Shown piece by piece: positions 22,713-35,199 of a stretch of 64,000 nucleotides of DNA. A program made the position numbers and the translations under genes. The notes under the pieces were generated by a model. That model saw only the letters and a list, made by a program, of their open reading frames with translations. It was not told the origin of the DNA and ran no database searches. The stretch comes from Cryptomeria japonica (Eukaryota > Streptophyta > Pinopsida > Cupressales > Cupressaceae), in assembly GCF_030272615.1 (NCBI RefSeq), contig NC_081413.1:559277945-559341944 (forward strand), written 5' to 3'. Positions within the stretch are counted from its first letter, which is position 1; each line of letters starts with the position of its first letter.

Positions 22713-25287
22713 TGTCACGACTCGAATTAGACCTCAGTTAGATTTATTTATTATGTCGGATACCTTTTGATTAACTTTTAATAATGATGGATGATATTGT
22801 GTGATTTAGTGACAATGATGATGGTTAGTTATTTTATGATGTTACTTTACTGTTATGATTAATAATACTTAATAATGATGTTTTGTTGATATCATGTCGT
22901 TATTTAATAATGATGAATAATATTGTTATGATATTTAATGATGTTAATATTTTGCTAGTTTTTTTTTATGTAATGGGATCTGATGAATTTTTGTCAAGTA
23001 TAAGTTGCAGGGTAACCATCGAAGGTGGACATATGACTGAGCATGGGTTTTTCTAGCTCACTAGTAGCAAACTAAGTATTGAAACCCTGTGCAAAGTACC
23101 CAGTTAGATAAGCAATTAATAAATTAAATTATGGCGTCTAATATAAATTGATAAAATAAAATAAAATTATAATAAAAGGATAAATTATTAAATCAAGCTA
23201 GAAATTTATTTATAATATAATTATTTAAAAGAGAGTAAATAAATTAATTAGTTGAGTAATTAAAAATAAAATGTATTGATAATTAATATATAAAACATAA
23301 AAAGCTATGTAAGATATAAATAAATACTAAAATTAGAGGACTAATTAAAATAAAGAGTGAGATTAATTCAAGAAATTAATTAAAATATTAGTTAATAAAT
23401 TTAAATAAATGATCAAGGCATGCAAAAATACAATGTTGGAGTAAACTTATGTACTAAAAATATAGACGACATGCGAGAGCCTAATAATTAATTATTTTCT
23501 TAAAAACTAAATCTTTAACAAATTATAATTTAATAAAATCAATTAATTATTTTGTGAGTTCTAATTTTAATAATTAGTTTTATTTTAAGAATTTAATCAT
23601 ACAAACAATTAAATTTTATTTTTAGAGAATTCAATGTTTATAAATATAGGAATAAACCTATTATTTGATCATTCCAATTCCTTTTGAGCTTCTTGATTCG
23701 TGTGATTGCTATGAAGTCGACAAGGTAGATTGAAGAGATTGTCTGAAATTTGGGAAACGCCTGCGATTCTTCTTTCTTACAGCCAGGTTCATTTATTTTA
23801 CATATTTAATTTGAGTCTTAATTTGATCTTTTTCTTTAAAAATTAGATATTGTGGATTTAATGCTAGTTTGTTTGATGTGCCAATTGTGTTGTCAACACC
23901 TTCTACTCCATGTATCTTGAAAAATATAACTTGGGTGTTTAGGAAATTTATAGGGTTTTTGTGTTTCAAAGATTTCTAATTTCTATAAAAATTTCAGAGA
24001 AATTGGGATTTGGGTTTTTAAGAAACGACTGAAACATTACGACTGTATTTGGAAAGTCTTGATAGTGGTAAATTCTAACTTCAAGATTGATTTAAGAATT
24101 TTTAAGAAAATAATAAAAGCAATAAAAATATTTTATATATATATATATATATAAGGAATTGATTTTAAAGATTATATTAACTTAAATAGAGATTCTTAAT
24201 TTAGAATTATTGAAAATATTAAAATTTAATTTTGATTTGAAGAAATTATATTATAAAGGGAAAATTTATAAAAATTTATAAAGAAAACATATAATAATAT
24301 TATTCTGACATTAATCCACGGAGGGTTAATTATTTTTCTGTCTATGAGGGATGATTATGGAACGAGAGTGCTTGTTTATGGGCTAACCAGGGAAGGGTGG
24401 TTTTCTTCACCTCCCCAATAGGGTAATGATGGCCATCATATTTATTTATTTATTTTTCTCCCTGCCATAACACATGTAGTTAGTTCAACCAGGATGGGTT
24501 GTTAGTTCTACATGATTGCACAAGATTCTTTTACTACTAGTTGGTACCAACTTGCTAGGATACTCCATCGTGAGGGACGGGAGCTTATCAAGAGCACCGG
24601 GAAGCTTATGCTTCATTTGGTTGGGCGGATAAAATGTCTGGGTCATATGTCCATCATCCGGTTTGTGAGAGGAGGTTATCTAGGTCAAACGAAGGTGACA
24701 CATCCGGAGACAAAGAAAGTCAGAGATTCCAGATAAAATTTTATGTAATAATTGAAGATGTATATTTTATTTCATTGTAAAGACCATAATGGTCGCATGT
24801 AAAAGTTATGAAAAAAGGACCTATAAGGTCACATGATGTAAAGCGACAAGAATTCGCCATGCAATATAACTGACAAAGAAGAAAAGAAGAAAAAAAGCTA
24901 CTAACATACTAACCCACTAACATGCATGATTTACTTTCTTAGATTAGTTTTCATTTATGCATGCATGCATGGTCATATTTAATTATTTGGTAGATTATTT
25001 AATTATGAGTTTTTGCATGTTAATTTAATTCGTAATAATTTCATGCATGCGATTTACGCTACTCATGCGCACACGTAACTAATTATGGTTTGCATTCTAT
25101 TCGGTTCTCATGCGTAATTTTAGTTTGTTATTTTTCGCATGCACATTTAATTTCTACATGTTATTTATGAGTTGCATGGGTGCTCAGTTACTTATCTATT
25201 ACTTGCATGTTGATAATTATTGCTTTTGCATGTGCAATAATGGTTAAATTAATTTTTAATTAAAATAGTGAGTTTAAGTTTGGTTTA
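22713..25287. mobile_element. probable solo LTR (TGTCACGACTCG...) inserted in the extra frame
   Basis: A 2,575-bp insert flanked by a perfect 5-bp duplication AAGGA (22708-22712 and 25288-25292). It starts TGTCACGACTCGAATTAGAC, like LTRs of plant chromovirus (Tekay/Del type) Gypsy elements, and ends GGTTTA, one transition away from the usual CA. The interior is AT-rich and non-coding, with a structured part at 24340-24740. Across the insert the host frame reads through, which supports both borders. Confidence 0.65.
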
Positions 25288-25292
25288 AAGGA

Positions 25293-25765
25293 ATCAACAG
25301 AGTACACAAGTAGTTCGACCAATAGGGGATGCAGTGGAGGTCATTTCGGTAGAAACATCAAAAGAAGAACATGGGAGTCGAACAAAGGAAATATTCCAGG
25401 AATATGAACACTTGATTGAAAATGAAAGTGCAACTGCAGTTGACTGTCTGATTCAGCATTGAAATAATCTGGCAGAGGACTTGAAATAGGGTGAACCTCA
25501 TTCACTGCCGAATTTTCATGCAGCTATACAAAGAGCTCTTAAATACATCCATTTGGGTAGGATGAAAAGGAATGATTGACTACCTTTGATCTTCCAACCT
25601 CCTATCCTCATGTGGCCATTGTTGGGATGCAGGATTATAGACAAACCCTATGAGGCAGCTATAGAAGAAGCCAGATGGGCAAGACTAGAAAAGATGAAGG
25701 GATTTTATTGGAATTTGGCTTCAGGAGGGACAGGTTAGGGAACTATTGGTGACTTGCGAATTAGT
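25293..25765 (+). pseudogene. extra (env-position) frame of the Athila-type element, 3' part
   Basis: Continuation after the solo LTR: QQSTQVVRPIGDAVEVISVE, then KEIFQEYEHLIENES and a C-terminal piece YEAAIEEARWARLEKMKGFY. There are at least four in-frame stops. It looks helical and soluble rather than membrane-bound. The function is unknown. Confidence 0.5.
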
Positions 25766-25812
25766 GCTTGAATCAGAAACTTTCCTCTTGCTGGAGGATC
25801 AACAAGACACTA

Positions 25813-25824
25813 AGTTGGGGGGCA
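25813..25824 (+). promoter_or_regulatory. polypurine tract
   Basis: AGTTGGGGGGCA sits directly before the 3' LTR start at 25825, the expected place for second-strand priming. Confidence 0.6.
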
Positions 25825-27077
25825 TGATGAGCTGAGATATTAGCTCCTTTTATTCCTAGAACTCATAAATTTTAATCATGTTTTACTTTGTATAATGGGA
25901 TGGTAATGATGTATTAAAGTTTTACTATATGCATTTCAGATGTTAACTGAACCCATTAAATCATGTTTTGTCTTTGCCAGTTATTCCTGTTGCCTTACAG
26001 ATTGTCATAGGCGATATCATGTGTGAAATAAATAAGTGCTATGATTAATTAAAATAGATATGTATATTCTTGTATGTTCTCTCTTTTCAATTGCAGGAAT
26101 AAATGAGATGCTGCGGAGAAGGTTGTCTTGTCACATCGAGAAGGCAGTTTGAGATATTCAAGGGGCGACTGAAAGTTCAAATCAGCGAAGAGGATAATGA
26201 GTGTGAGGAACGACAGAGGAGTAGCAGGGCACGCAAGACTCATTTATGTCTGAATTTAGTGGGCTTAAATCTTGTAATACCGCCACACTATATTCTTAGT
26301 TGTGGTTTGGTGTAGATCCGTGTTTTTAGTTGCTTAAATTCAACTGTTTTCCTTCATGAATGTTATCCGCCTCTTCTCATCGATGTGATCTTAATTGTAG
26401 GAAGTTGTTGTCATTTTCTTTTAAATAAGTGTCTATGCCTCTTCTCTGAGGTTAGAAAGAAAGAGAGGGACAAAGAGAAGAAGATTTAGAAATAAAGTTG
26501 CAGAGTGTTTTAGTATTCTTTCATTCTGAATGATGTATCAACTTTTGAAAAGCAATGAATAAAGTTATGTTATTCTGAGCACTTAGAGTTATTTTGGAAG
26601 CCTGGATACACTCATCCAAGGGGGCCCATAGTGAGTGATCCCATGCCTTTGTAAGTTTAGTTTTCCTTTTCTGCTGCAGTAGATGTCCTGGCATTGACTC
26701 TTCCTGCAGCCACTGGAAACAAATCCATTGATTGTTCCTGCAGCCAAAGTAAATAGAGTAATTCCTATTTGATAGCTTTGGGCTTAGTTAGAATTTCTTT
26801 AAGTGAGTTTTATGTTAATGTAGAGTTTTCCTATAGCCATTCAGTTGTTTTCATTCTTTCTTGCTTATCCTAAATAGATTTTAGTTGCTACAGTAATGCA
26901 GGATAGCTATTGCAGGAACTTAGTGCATATATAATGCAGACCCATTTCAAGTAATACATCCCTGGGTTGACAATCAAATGAACTTCAATTATGGAGATAG
27001 TAACTTCACAAAGTGAATGTCCAAACTTCGGGTTGAGACTTTAACTATAGTTATTATTCCTATTGGTGGAGCGAACA
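25825..27077 (+). repeat. 3' LTR of the Athila-type element
   Basis: About 1,253 bp, collinear with 11594-12836. It starts TGATGAGCTGAG and ends GGAGCGAACA, followed by GTATC (target duplication). It carries a small extra segment near 26710-26735 relative to the 5' LTR (a repeated CCTGCAGCCA unit). Confidence 0.9.
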
Positions 27078-27082
27078 GTATC

Positions 27083-28440
27083 CATTTTAAAATAGACCCA
27101 AAATCATGAATTATTAAAATCCTTCATGGCGTAAGAGAAGACTAAATCATATCATCATATCCTTATCTACCACCTAGATACTCTGCACCATCTACTCTTA
27201 TTAACTAGATACTTTACACCATCTACTCTTGTTGACTTGTCATATATTTACATATTTATATCTCTCTTATATTTAAGCTATGAAGAAGTTTATTCATGCA
27301 AACTAAAGAGATTACTTAGAGGAAATGTTACATGATATTAGATGTTAGATCAAACTCTTTAATCAAAAGCCAACTAAAATGGACAAATAATATTATAACA
27401 CATTAATTTAGTGAAATGTGCATATTATTCTAGAATGTCAGAGCAATTTCTAATGTAGCATTATTATTAGATTATTATTTGTAGGCCTTGATATCTTCTA
27501 GGAGGTGTTCAAATAAGGTGTTTTGTAGACATTTTGTGCTTCAAGTTTAAATAATAATTAAAATGAAGGAAAATATTTGGACCCAAATTGTATTTTAGAT
27601 TTGAAATTTGAAATTTTCTTTTGAAATTATAAAAATGAACTTATAGTCTATTTGGCTCGTTATTTGAATCTCACGCGCACAGGAGCAGAGAGTTGGGGCT
27701 ACGATGCACTAGAATGCATAATCCAGTTCTGTAAGCTATCCCAACAAAACCCCATTTGCATAATGACTGCAAGGATCAATTGAAACACCAAGTCGCCCAC
27801 AAAGCATCCAACCAACCAGAAATTGAAAAGTGGAGGGAGAAAGCGGACGAACAATTGCAAGTGGCAACAAATCCATTGTAAGTGTTGCATTCTATATTTT
27901 GGTCAACTCCCATTAATCTTCAAACCACTATAAAATCCTTCCAAATTACTAAACATGGTTGAAATGGTAGTGTGATTTTTTACATTGAGTGGGTAGGGCT
28001 TATTGGGGCAGAAAATTATGTTTTTTGCAAAACCTACAACAAGTGTTGTGCCTTATGAACCATTCATCATGCAACCTTTTAGCTCATCAATTAAATAACT
28101 TGATTACATAGAGATTACAAGATCCAAAATAAAAACACCTTGACTAATATTTCCCAACTATGGACAATAGGAGATTTACAACAAAATATACAAAGTATGA
28201 ACAAGGGGCAACAAAATTGTAGTAGGGAGACAACTAATATCAAACCTAATTCAACATCCTCTCAAGTTCTGCTCATGCAACAATGCTGGACTCTTGAGAT
28301 GAGGAATCATCCATTGGAAGAGGGAATGCAAAATGTGTTCCATGCAGATCTAACAAAGTGTTCTCCCTAAGAACCCAGACTACATAAGCCTTTTCCATTG
28401 CTACTGTAGCCAGGGGCTCAATAATTTGGAGGGCGTGTTG
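27083..28440. other. non-coding stretch
   Basis: Flanking DNA right of the Athila element. Only short frames are seen (for example 28140-28370, no recognisable domain). Nothing else can be supported. Confidence 0.5.
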
Positions 28441-29330
28441 TTAGAGCCATTGAAGGAAGGGTTGTGGAGAAGTATATCCAAACCCATATATGAAGGATAG
28501 AAAAATTGAACATGGCACTAAATCAAAAAGAAAGAAATCCTTATTCAAGAAACCACCCCACCAGATATCTCTAGCAAAAATATCATATTTGTTTAATTGT
28601 AAATTGAGCTCTTCCCAAGTGAAAAGAAAGGAGTGAACAAAGGCCCCAATTATTAGCCTGGTATAGTCTTTTGAAAGTGTGAGATCCATAACCATCGAAG
28701 CCAGCCTTGAAGCCATCATGCTTGGAGTAGCCATTGGATGTGCCATAATCCATTCTTCACCTATGACTATCCTCAAAGCCCATTCAACACTTCCACACGG
28801 TATTGCAAATGTGTTAAACATTCTCAGTGGATGGACATTTGCATAATGACCCAAGTTCTACATTCTCCTGCGAAGCTATATTCTTGATGCCATAATAAGT
28901 GTTTATGAAGGTAGACCACTCAAAATTGTAGAACATTGTTTGTAATGAAGACCCCAGAGCTAGAACACTGCGCATAGATGAATTTAACCTTTCCACATTG
29001 TAAAAAGCTTTTGGAATACACATATATAAAATTACACAACCGGTGAGGAAGGACATTGGAATTCTAGTAACTTGCGTGGAGTACCTTTCTACTCAAGTGG
29101 AGTAGCTTTGTATAAAGTCCTTACTCTATCCTCGACTTCCACATTGGTAGCCTTTGCTTGCATTGAATTGAATGCTGAAATAATTTTCATAATGTCATAC
29201 ATTAGAATCCCCATTGTAAAGGATATGGATTATTTTTCAAATCCTTCATCACTTTTGAATAGACTATTGCCCTGGTCCCTGATTCTCCACGTGTCTTCCT
29301 ATCTCTGGCCCAATGTTATGAATTGATGCC
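28441..29330 (-). pseudogene. unrecognised decayed protein-coding remnant
   Basis: Overlapping minus-strand frames at 28441-28854 and 28814-29056, with a further piece up to about 29330 (SKVMKDLKNNPYPLQWGF). Composition is protein-like (Trp, Met, Phe rich; motifs MASRLASMVMDLTLSKDYTR and HSFLFTWEELN), but I do not recognise a family. Repeated frame changes suggest a pseudogene, perhaps of a transposable element. Confidence 0.35.
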
Positions 29331-29685
29331 TCTGTGAAAAAAATGCTCTTTAATTTTCATTTTTGAACATTGCGAGATGTTATTCTAAACATGTGGTCTG
29401 ACTAATTTGAGTCGGTTGTATACCTCGTATACAAGCCATTATTTCCAACTACATCATTGCACCAAATACTTTGCATCCACCTGAAGTGGCATTCCAAGTC
29501 ATGGGAGTACGTTTTCAGTTGTGTCCTATCTCATAAGCCCAACCTACCATATATTTATCCATACAATGATTAATCAATAAGAAACCTATTTTTGGATAAT
29601 ACATTTACATCTTGTCTCACTGATTAATTGCACAGAAGGTCTTTCTAGTGATCAATAACAATAAAATATATTAGTAAAATGATAC

Positions 29686-30180
29686 TTAAACTTTGTTGAA
29701 ATCGCTCTCCAAGTGCTCCATTAGAATTGTTTCTTCGTGGAGTTCCCTTGATGAAAGAGTAATCTTTTTCTCTTCTTGTTCACATCCCCTATCTGCCAAA
29801 ATGTCTACCATCCTATTGGCTTCTCTATAGCAATGCATATTCTGATATGAATCTAGACAAGAGAGTGAGAGCAACTCTCTTGCTTCCTGAATGATATAAT
29901 CTAATTACTAGTTGGGGGTTTGAGACTTTATCAAAGCTATGATAATGATATGAGAATCCCCTTCAATTATAAGATTCTTGACCTTATTTTTAATTGCTAA
30001 TTTAACACCAAATTGTAGAGCCCTTACTTTTTCTAGGTTGTTGGTTCCATTTGGTATCCTCCCATATCCTTCTACCACCACACGATCTTTTGGATCTTGA
30101 ATGACACAAGATGACATACGTCAACTTTATCAATGCCTTTTGAAATCAAATCAAAGTCCATGAAAAATAATTGGCCAAGT
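29686..30180 (-). pseudogene. RNase H (RVT_3-type) domain remnant
   Basis: Read on the minus strand: FDLISKG (frameshift near 30125), CVIQDPKDRVVVEGYGRIPN, LEKVRALQFGVKLAIKNKV, LIIEGDSHIIIIALI, a stop at 29908, then NMHCYREANRMVDILADRGC. This is the usual order of the plant RVT_3 RNase H fold (strand with Asp, helix with Glu, EGDS, and the HCYREAN...D end), found in LINEs and domesticated proteins. It has two breaks. No RT domain is seen next to it. Confidence 0.75.
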
Positions 30181-30342
30181 TGAAGGGTGAGGAAAACTAA
30201 GTCCATCTTTCGGGAAACCTCTACTAAGTCCATGATCTCTTGTAGATGCTCTTTGTCACCTTATAGTTATGCTCGCCCACATCTTGATGGACCATTAAAA
30301 ACCTCAAGTAATTTTCAGTAACTATCTCTTTCATTCGATGGA

Positions 30343-31100
30343 GTGCAGGTACCACCAAATAGGTATTTGTCAAATCTGTCTTCCTCTAGCAAGGGAAATT
30401 CAGGAAGAGAATATGAAAGGGAGACATGTAGTAGGTCTATAAGAGGGAGATCAGCTAGAGGTGAAAATATCAGAAGAAAATTTTGTAAACGCATGGAATT
30501 TTTTCTTGTTGAAGGGGGGTCATGTTCTTATGATGATGAGAGCATAGGCGACAACAAGGTACCCTTGAGGTACAAACATCTACGAAAACAATGGGTATCC
30601 AAGGAAATTCCTCCAATAAACATTGATTTTTGTGTCAATGAGAAGATATATCGCATAACACCATCGTCATTACATGGTTTGGGCCTATTTTGCATGGACA
30701 ACATAAAGGTATTTTACGACAAAGTTACTAAATTGATGGAGTATGTCAGACCCAATTAAAGTTCCAAAGATTGGATGTAGCTAGTTAGATATACATGGAG
30801 TATGCATAGGTATGCACTGTCAGCAAATTATATACAGCTAAAAGATGGGGATCAAAATAAAGGAGTGGCTATGTACATTGACGGAAGGCCAAAAGAATTA
30901 GGGAATATTGCAGGGTTTATAAATAGTACATGACCTGAGTCAACAAATAACCAACCCAATTACATTTTCGAGGCACACGAGGGAAACCGTGTATTTGTAT
31001 GTGCAATAAAATCAATAAATGCAGGGGAAGAGTTGATAATTGATTACAATTTGAATCCCATAGATACAAGCACAGTTACTATGGGGGTGGTACATACTAT
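30343..31100 (+). pseudogene. SET-domain protein remnant
   Basis: One frame runs from ATG 30343 through an Arg/Ser/Gly-rich N-terminus to a SET domain at about 30640-31060: SSLHGLGLFCMDNIKV, then RYTWSMHRYALSANYIQLKD, DGRPKELGNIAGFINST, NRVFVCAIKSINAGEELIIDYN. GNIAGFINS corresponds to the SET [RG]xxNH region (His replaced) and GEELIIDY to the motif with the catalytic Tyr. SET domains transfer methyl groups from AdoMet to lysines, usually of histones. Three in-frame stops (about 30757, 30778 and 30931) make it a pseudogene unless unseen introns remove them. It lies directly upstream of an En/Spm-like region in the same orientation. Confidence 0.75.
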
Positions 31101-31499
31101 ATATCATTTTACCCAACCTCCAATTAATGACTCCAATATACCATTTTATTATTATGTTATTTTTCGTAGGTCTATTGGTTTCATTTCGTTAATATTTTTT
31201 TATATTTATTTTTTGTCACAACGGGACATTGATTGTACGAGGAAGGATCCGACCCAGAGCACAGATCACAATGCATATTCAAGCACTTCTACCCGACAGG
31301 TTTACCTCATTGTTTCGTGTTACTATCTCCTATTAGGACTACCAATTCCTTGCTTTCATTTCCTGATCACATTCTGATTTTGATCACAATCTTTCATAGA
31401 GAAAACACAATTGGGAGTGAATCCTATTGTCTTGGAGCCTTCAAGGCTTTCATACTACAACTCAATTCACACTCAATGATAATGTTAATTTCGATAATA

Positions 31500-34010
31500 A
31501 TTTTAATATTCTTCTCGCAGACAGATGATCGGGGAAAGGCACAAGCAGTAGAGGAGGGCATCCATAGGGAGTTGCAGTCACTATTATGCGATGATGACAT
31601 CGCATATTCCGCAAACCCTTTGGATATGATAAGGAAGACCCCAAAAAAATGCAATGAAGAAATATTTCAATTATTATTCATAGTGCCTCAAATAGATGAG
31701 ATAAGAGAAAGGGTTGAAAATTTTGACTGAGAGAGCACGAAACTTGTAGGTAAGTTGTCACGAGATCTTTAATTATAGTATACGTTCATTCATGGTTTTA
31801 TATTTTGTACTCTTTTATATCATGAACTAAAATATGATTTGTTTTTATAGGAATTTTGTGCGTCCTCATGATGATGTTGGCCATGATAAGGGTACTGCAG
31901 GTGCTACCCGGGGAGTAGGGGTTGGTTCAAGTGTCGATCTTGATCTTCTTGTGCATTCACCACATCATCTGACCCCATCATCCATTCCTATATTGTCACC
32001 TCAAATGTCAACAACACATAGCATGTAGGCATCGCGTACTACACTCTTTCGCAATGAACAAATGCCAGAACATGTGTTAGGACATGTACTTGGGGATGTA
32101 GAGGCCACTAGTACTGGTGATATTTTAGCAGCATTTCCTGGATCTTCCCGTATTACTAGTACTGGAACATTGTCGGTCACATTTGTGGTGACTGAGGATT
32201 TTGTTTGCATAAAGATAGAGAAGGTCCCATGTAATTTAAAATGTTTTAAATATTATGATATATAATCCATTTGAAATTTACTTATTGATCACTCTTTTTA
32301 GACTAATGATCCCATGATCTTTTTGCAGGATCTAAATGGTATTACATTGGAGATCTTTGGGCCCACTATATGTACACGATGGAATGCCTAAAATCAAGAT
32401 TTAAAAGATGAGCTCATTAACCGTTTAGTTATGTTATTCAATAATAACACATTCAGCTGAACCAAGGTCCTTAAGAAAGATGGTACATATCTAAAGTATG
32501 TGAGGAACCAATACAAGTCACATTTAGAGAAGAACAAAAAGTATGAGTGTCCCCCATGATTCTGAAGAGGGAGTGGAAGGATCTAGTGTCAGATGGAAAG
32601 GAGAAGGCTGGAAAGAAATAAGGAAAGACACCATCGAGCCAAGGAAGGTATGTGATACTATCAACAATGTAATTATATACTGATCACTCATTCTTTTTAT
32701 ATAATCTAATATATTTCAAAAATTTCATAGGCTTTCTGACACATCGAAGGCAAAAAAAGCAAGAGTAGAAAAACATGAGCAACACAAACTTGGCTTTGGT
32801 GGCTATATGAAATTAGCTGCATGAATTGTAATTATCAATAAATGAATTATAGCATCCAAATAATAAATTGCAAATAATTTTGGTTTTTTCACACCATATA
32901 AGCAAAATTCATGACCTTATGCAAAAATGCAGGGCTTTGAATTCAAGAGAGTGCCCACAGAAGACGACCTAAAGATTGCCTTCCATCAAGGCTATGGAGT
33001 CGTGGTTGAACGCTTAAGACTCTTGACAGGGCAAACACAAGCTTCCATTGCATCTGACACACATGTAAATAAACTCAATGAAGTTGATTTAAAATTGAAT
33101 ACTTGTGCAATCTATTCAATATTAATTTCTACCATAAAGTAATTATGTGCCTATTTGTTTTAAACATGAAAGAAATGATAATACTGTACATGACATTGGA
33201 ATGCAGCCTGGTGAGGGTGGAGCACAACCTGTAGATGACGGTCATGGCCTTATGCATCTTGGTACTGTATGTATTCATGTACTATACAAAACGCATTGTG
33301 AATTAATAAAATTAAAAATCTTTAATTGCAATTGGTGTATTAATTAATGCAACCTATCATGTTTCAACTTTAGAGCATGTAGAGTGTGATCAACATGTTG
33401 AGCATGATCAGGCTAGACAAGATCAAGAACATGATGTGGCCCCATCAGGTAAAGACGACAACTCTAATGTTATTTTAAACATTTTAAATTGAAATTGGTG
33501 TATTAATTAATGTAACCTTTCCTGTTTGAACTCCAGAGGATTTAGAGGGTTTTCAACATGTTGAGCATGAGGATATAAGACAAGATCAGGAACATGATGT
33601 GGCCCCATCAGGTAAATAGCACCACTCTAATGTTATTTTAAACATTTATTTATTGTAATTGGTGTATTAATTAATGTAACCTTTTTGTGTTTCAACTCCA
33701 GAGGATTTAGAGGGTGTTTAACAAGTTGAGCGTGAGGATATAAGACAAGATCAGGAACATGATGTGGCCCCATCAGGTAAAGAGCACCACTCTAGTGTTC
33801 TTTTAATTAATGAAATACTTGTATCAATAATAATTAAACATATCAATTTAACATTTCTTTGTTATTGCAGTAGACCCCCCCTTGTAACAGCCTCCACGTC
33901 GCGAGTACACGACTAGGAATACATTAAGATCATGAGCAGGGGGCATAACAATGGAAGGGGGGACAAATGATTTAGAAAATGATGTTCCACTTCATCTCTA
34001 TTTAGCTTAA
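31500..34010 (+). pseudogene. En/Spm-like (Transposase_24-type) multi-exon remnant
   Basis: Follows the SET frame on the same strand. The exon at 31521-31730 (TDDRGKAQAVEEGIHREL) ends in a stop. Exons at about 31850-32215 are Asp/Ser/Thr-rich. The 32330-32820 part fits a plant Ptta/En/Spm Transposase_24 pattern: FSxTKVLKKDGTYLKYVRNQ, a REWKDLVSDGKEKAG helix, SDTSKAKKARVEKHEQHKL and LGFGGYMKLAA. The exon at 32930-33064 has VPTEDDLKIAFHQGYGVVVE. Small His/Asp/Glu-rich exons (triplicated) and a last exon near 33870-34010 follow. Several stops are present. Whether SET and this part were one gene is inference. Confidence 0.55.
33318..33810 (+). repeat. triplicated exon-intron unit (~160 bp each)
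   Basis: Three tandem units, each holding an intron end, the exon core EDIRQDQEHDVAPS (first unit QARQDQEHDVAPS) and a GTAAA donor. They start near 33318, 33487 and 33650. The second and third are most alike. One exon has a TAA in place of a Gln codon (about 33718). Confidence 0.85.
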
Positions 34011-34075
34011 AAAAAAAAGTGATTGTAATCATATTATGACAACTTGCATATTTTTGATAATATGTAAAAACTGAA

Positions 34076-34235
34076 ACAATGAATGTTATATGTTAATGAA
34101 TGAATGTGAATATGTTAATGAATGAATGTTATATGTTATTAATGGATAAATGAATGAGTGTTATATGTTATTAATGGATGAATGAATGAATGTTATATGT
34201 TATTAATGGATGAATGAATGATTAATGTTATATGA
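34076..34235. repeat. tandem repeat ATGAATGAATGTTATATGTT
   Basis: Four to five units of about 35-40 bp built from GTTATATGTTATTAATGGATGAATGA. Non-coding. Confidence 0.85.
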
Positions 34236-34959
34236 TCGGGTATGGGGAATTGAGAGTGATGTGAAGGGGAGTTGGGAATGAACCCCATTTGTTATGACTA
34301 TCCTAAGTATTTGTGACTATTACAGGAAGACACTGTTGTTATTGTAGAAATTTGTGGGGTTAATTCCAAGCAAAGATTAACAAGCAAAGACCTTGACGTA
34401 GAAAGCATTATTTTCCTTTCTCTGCATTTGTGTGCCTTTTTGTGAAGAAGTTCAAAGGATGTTTTGATTTTCATTAAGGACCTCTGTCATAATAAAATAG
34501 TTTTGAATGTCAAACTTAGAGAATATACAGTGAGTAACAACTCATAGGGCATTATTTTCTATATAGACCAAAGGTATATGGGACTGTTAAAGCATAAAAA
34601 CTTGTGAAGGCATATCATCTACACAAAATATTCATAAAAAAAGGACAAAGTTTCAAAGCAAATGTAGTAACCTAGACCAAAAGAAGTTATTGTAGGTTGT
34701 GACAGTCATAGGAGCTCCGAATCAAGCCTTAACAAGATAGTGCTAGATATACTTATGATAGGAAGACAATGAGGTTAAAGGTATTAATAAAGCTTGAGGT
34801 CAAATGTCACTTCATTTCCTAAGCATGAGGATACAGAGGTAAGATGAGTGAGAAATAAGGCATGGTTGTAGGTCAACAAAAGAATACAAAGCCTCTTCAA
34901 TTGATGATAGAGCATAGAACAACAATATATCTCATTGTGTAAGGAATGGTCTTTTGATT

Positions 34960-35199
34960 GTTTTTAATTGACACATTCAATATATTTTGACACAAGTTTG
35001 GGTTCTCTTGGATTCCTTTGAATCATACAGTATCTCACACACATACAAAGAAGGAAATAGGTTAGCTGACAACATAGCAAATATGGGGTGCAATAACATA
35101 GAAGTAGGCTCAACAATTGATGGCGTTGACTTAAAACTATTTCCTCACTTGGAAGACATTGTGAAGGAGGAATTGTGTTTAACAAAGTCAAGAAACTAA
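34960..35199 (+). pseudogene. RNase H (RVT_3-type) C-terminal fragment
   Basis: Frame 34987-35199 reads LLDSFESYSISHTYKEGNRLADNIANMGCN, matching the last helix region of plant RVT_3 RNase H (HTYKEGNRLAD is equivalent to HCYREANRMVD at 29.8 kb). The catalytic strands are missing. It is in opposite orientation to the remnant at 29686-30180. Confidence 0.65.

Larger units (their letters stand above)
11594..27077 (+). mobile_element. Athila-type Ty3/Gypsy LTR retrotransposon (nested, decayed)
   Basis: Complete element with two similar LTRs (TGATGAGC...AACA), target duplication CTATC / GTATC (11589-11593 and 27078-27082, one mismatch), PBS and PPT in place. Internal order is gag, protease, RT, RNase H, integrase, then an extra frame before the 3' LTR. 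This order, the RT context and the PBS TGGCGCTGTTGTTGGGGAT are typical of plant Athila elements. All genes contain stops or frameshifts. Three later insertions add about 5.1 kb, so the original element was about 10.4 kb. Confidence 0.88.

Noticed and set aside
33318-33810. CRISPR-like array
   Set aside because: Repeats are contiguous exon-intron units without spacer structure, in a plant nuclear context.
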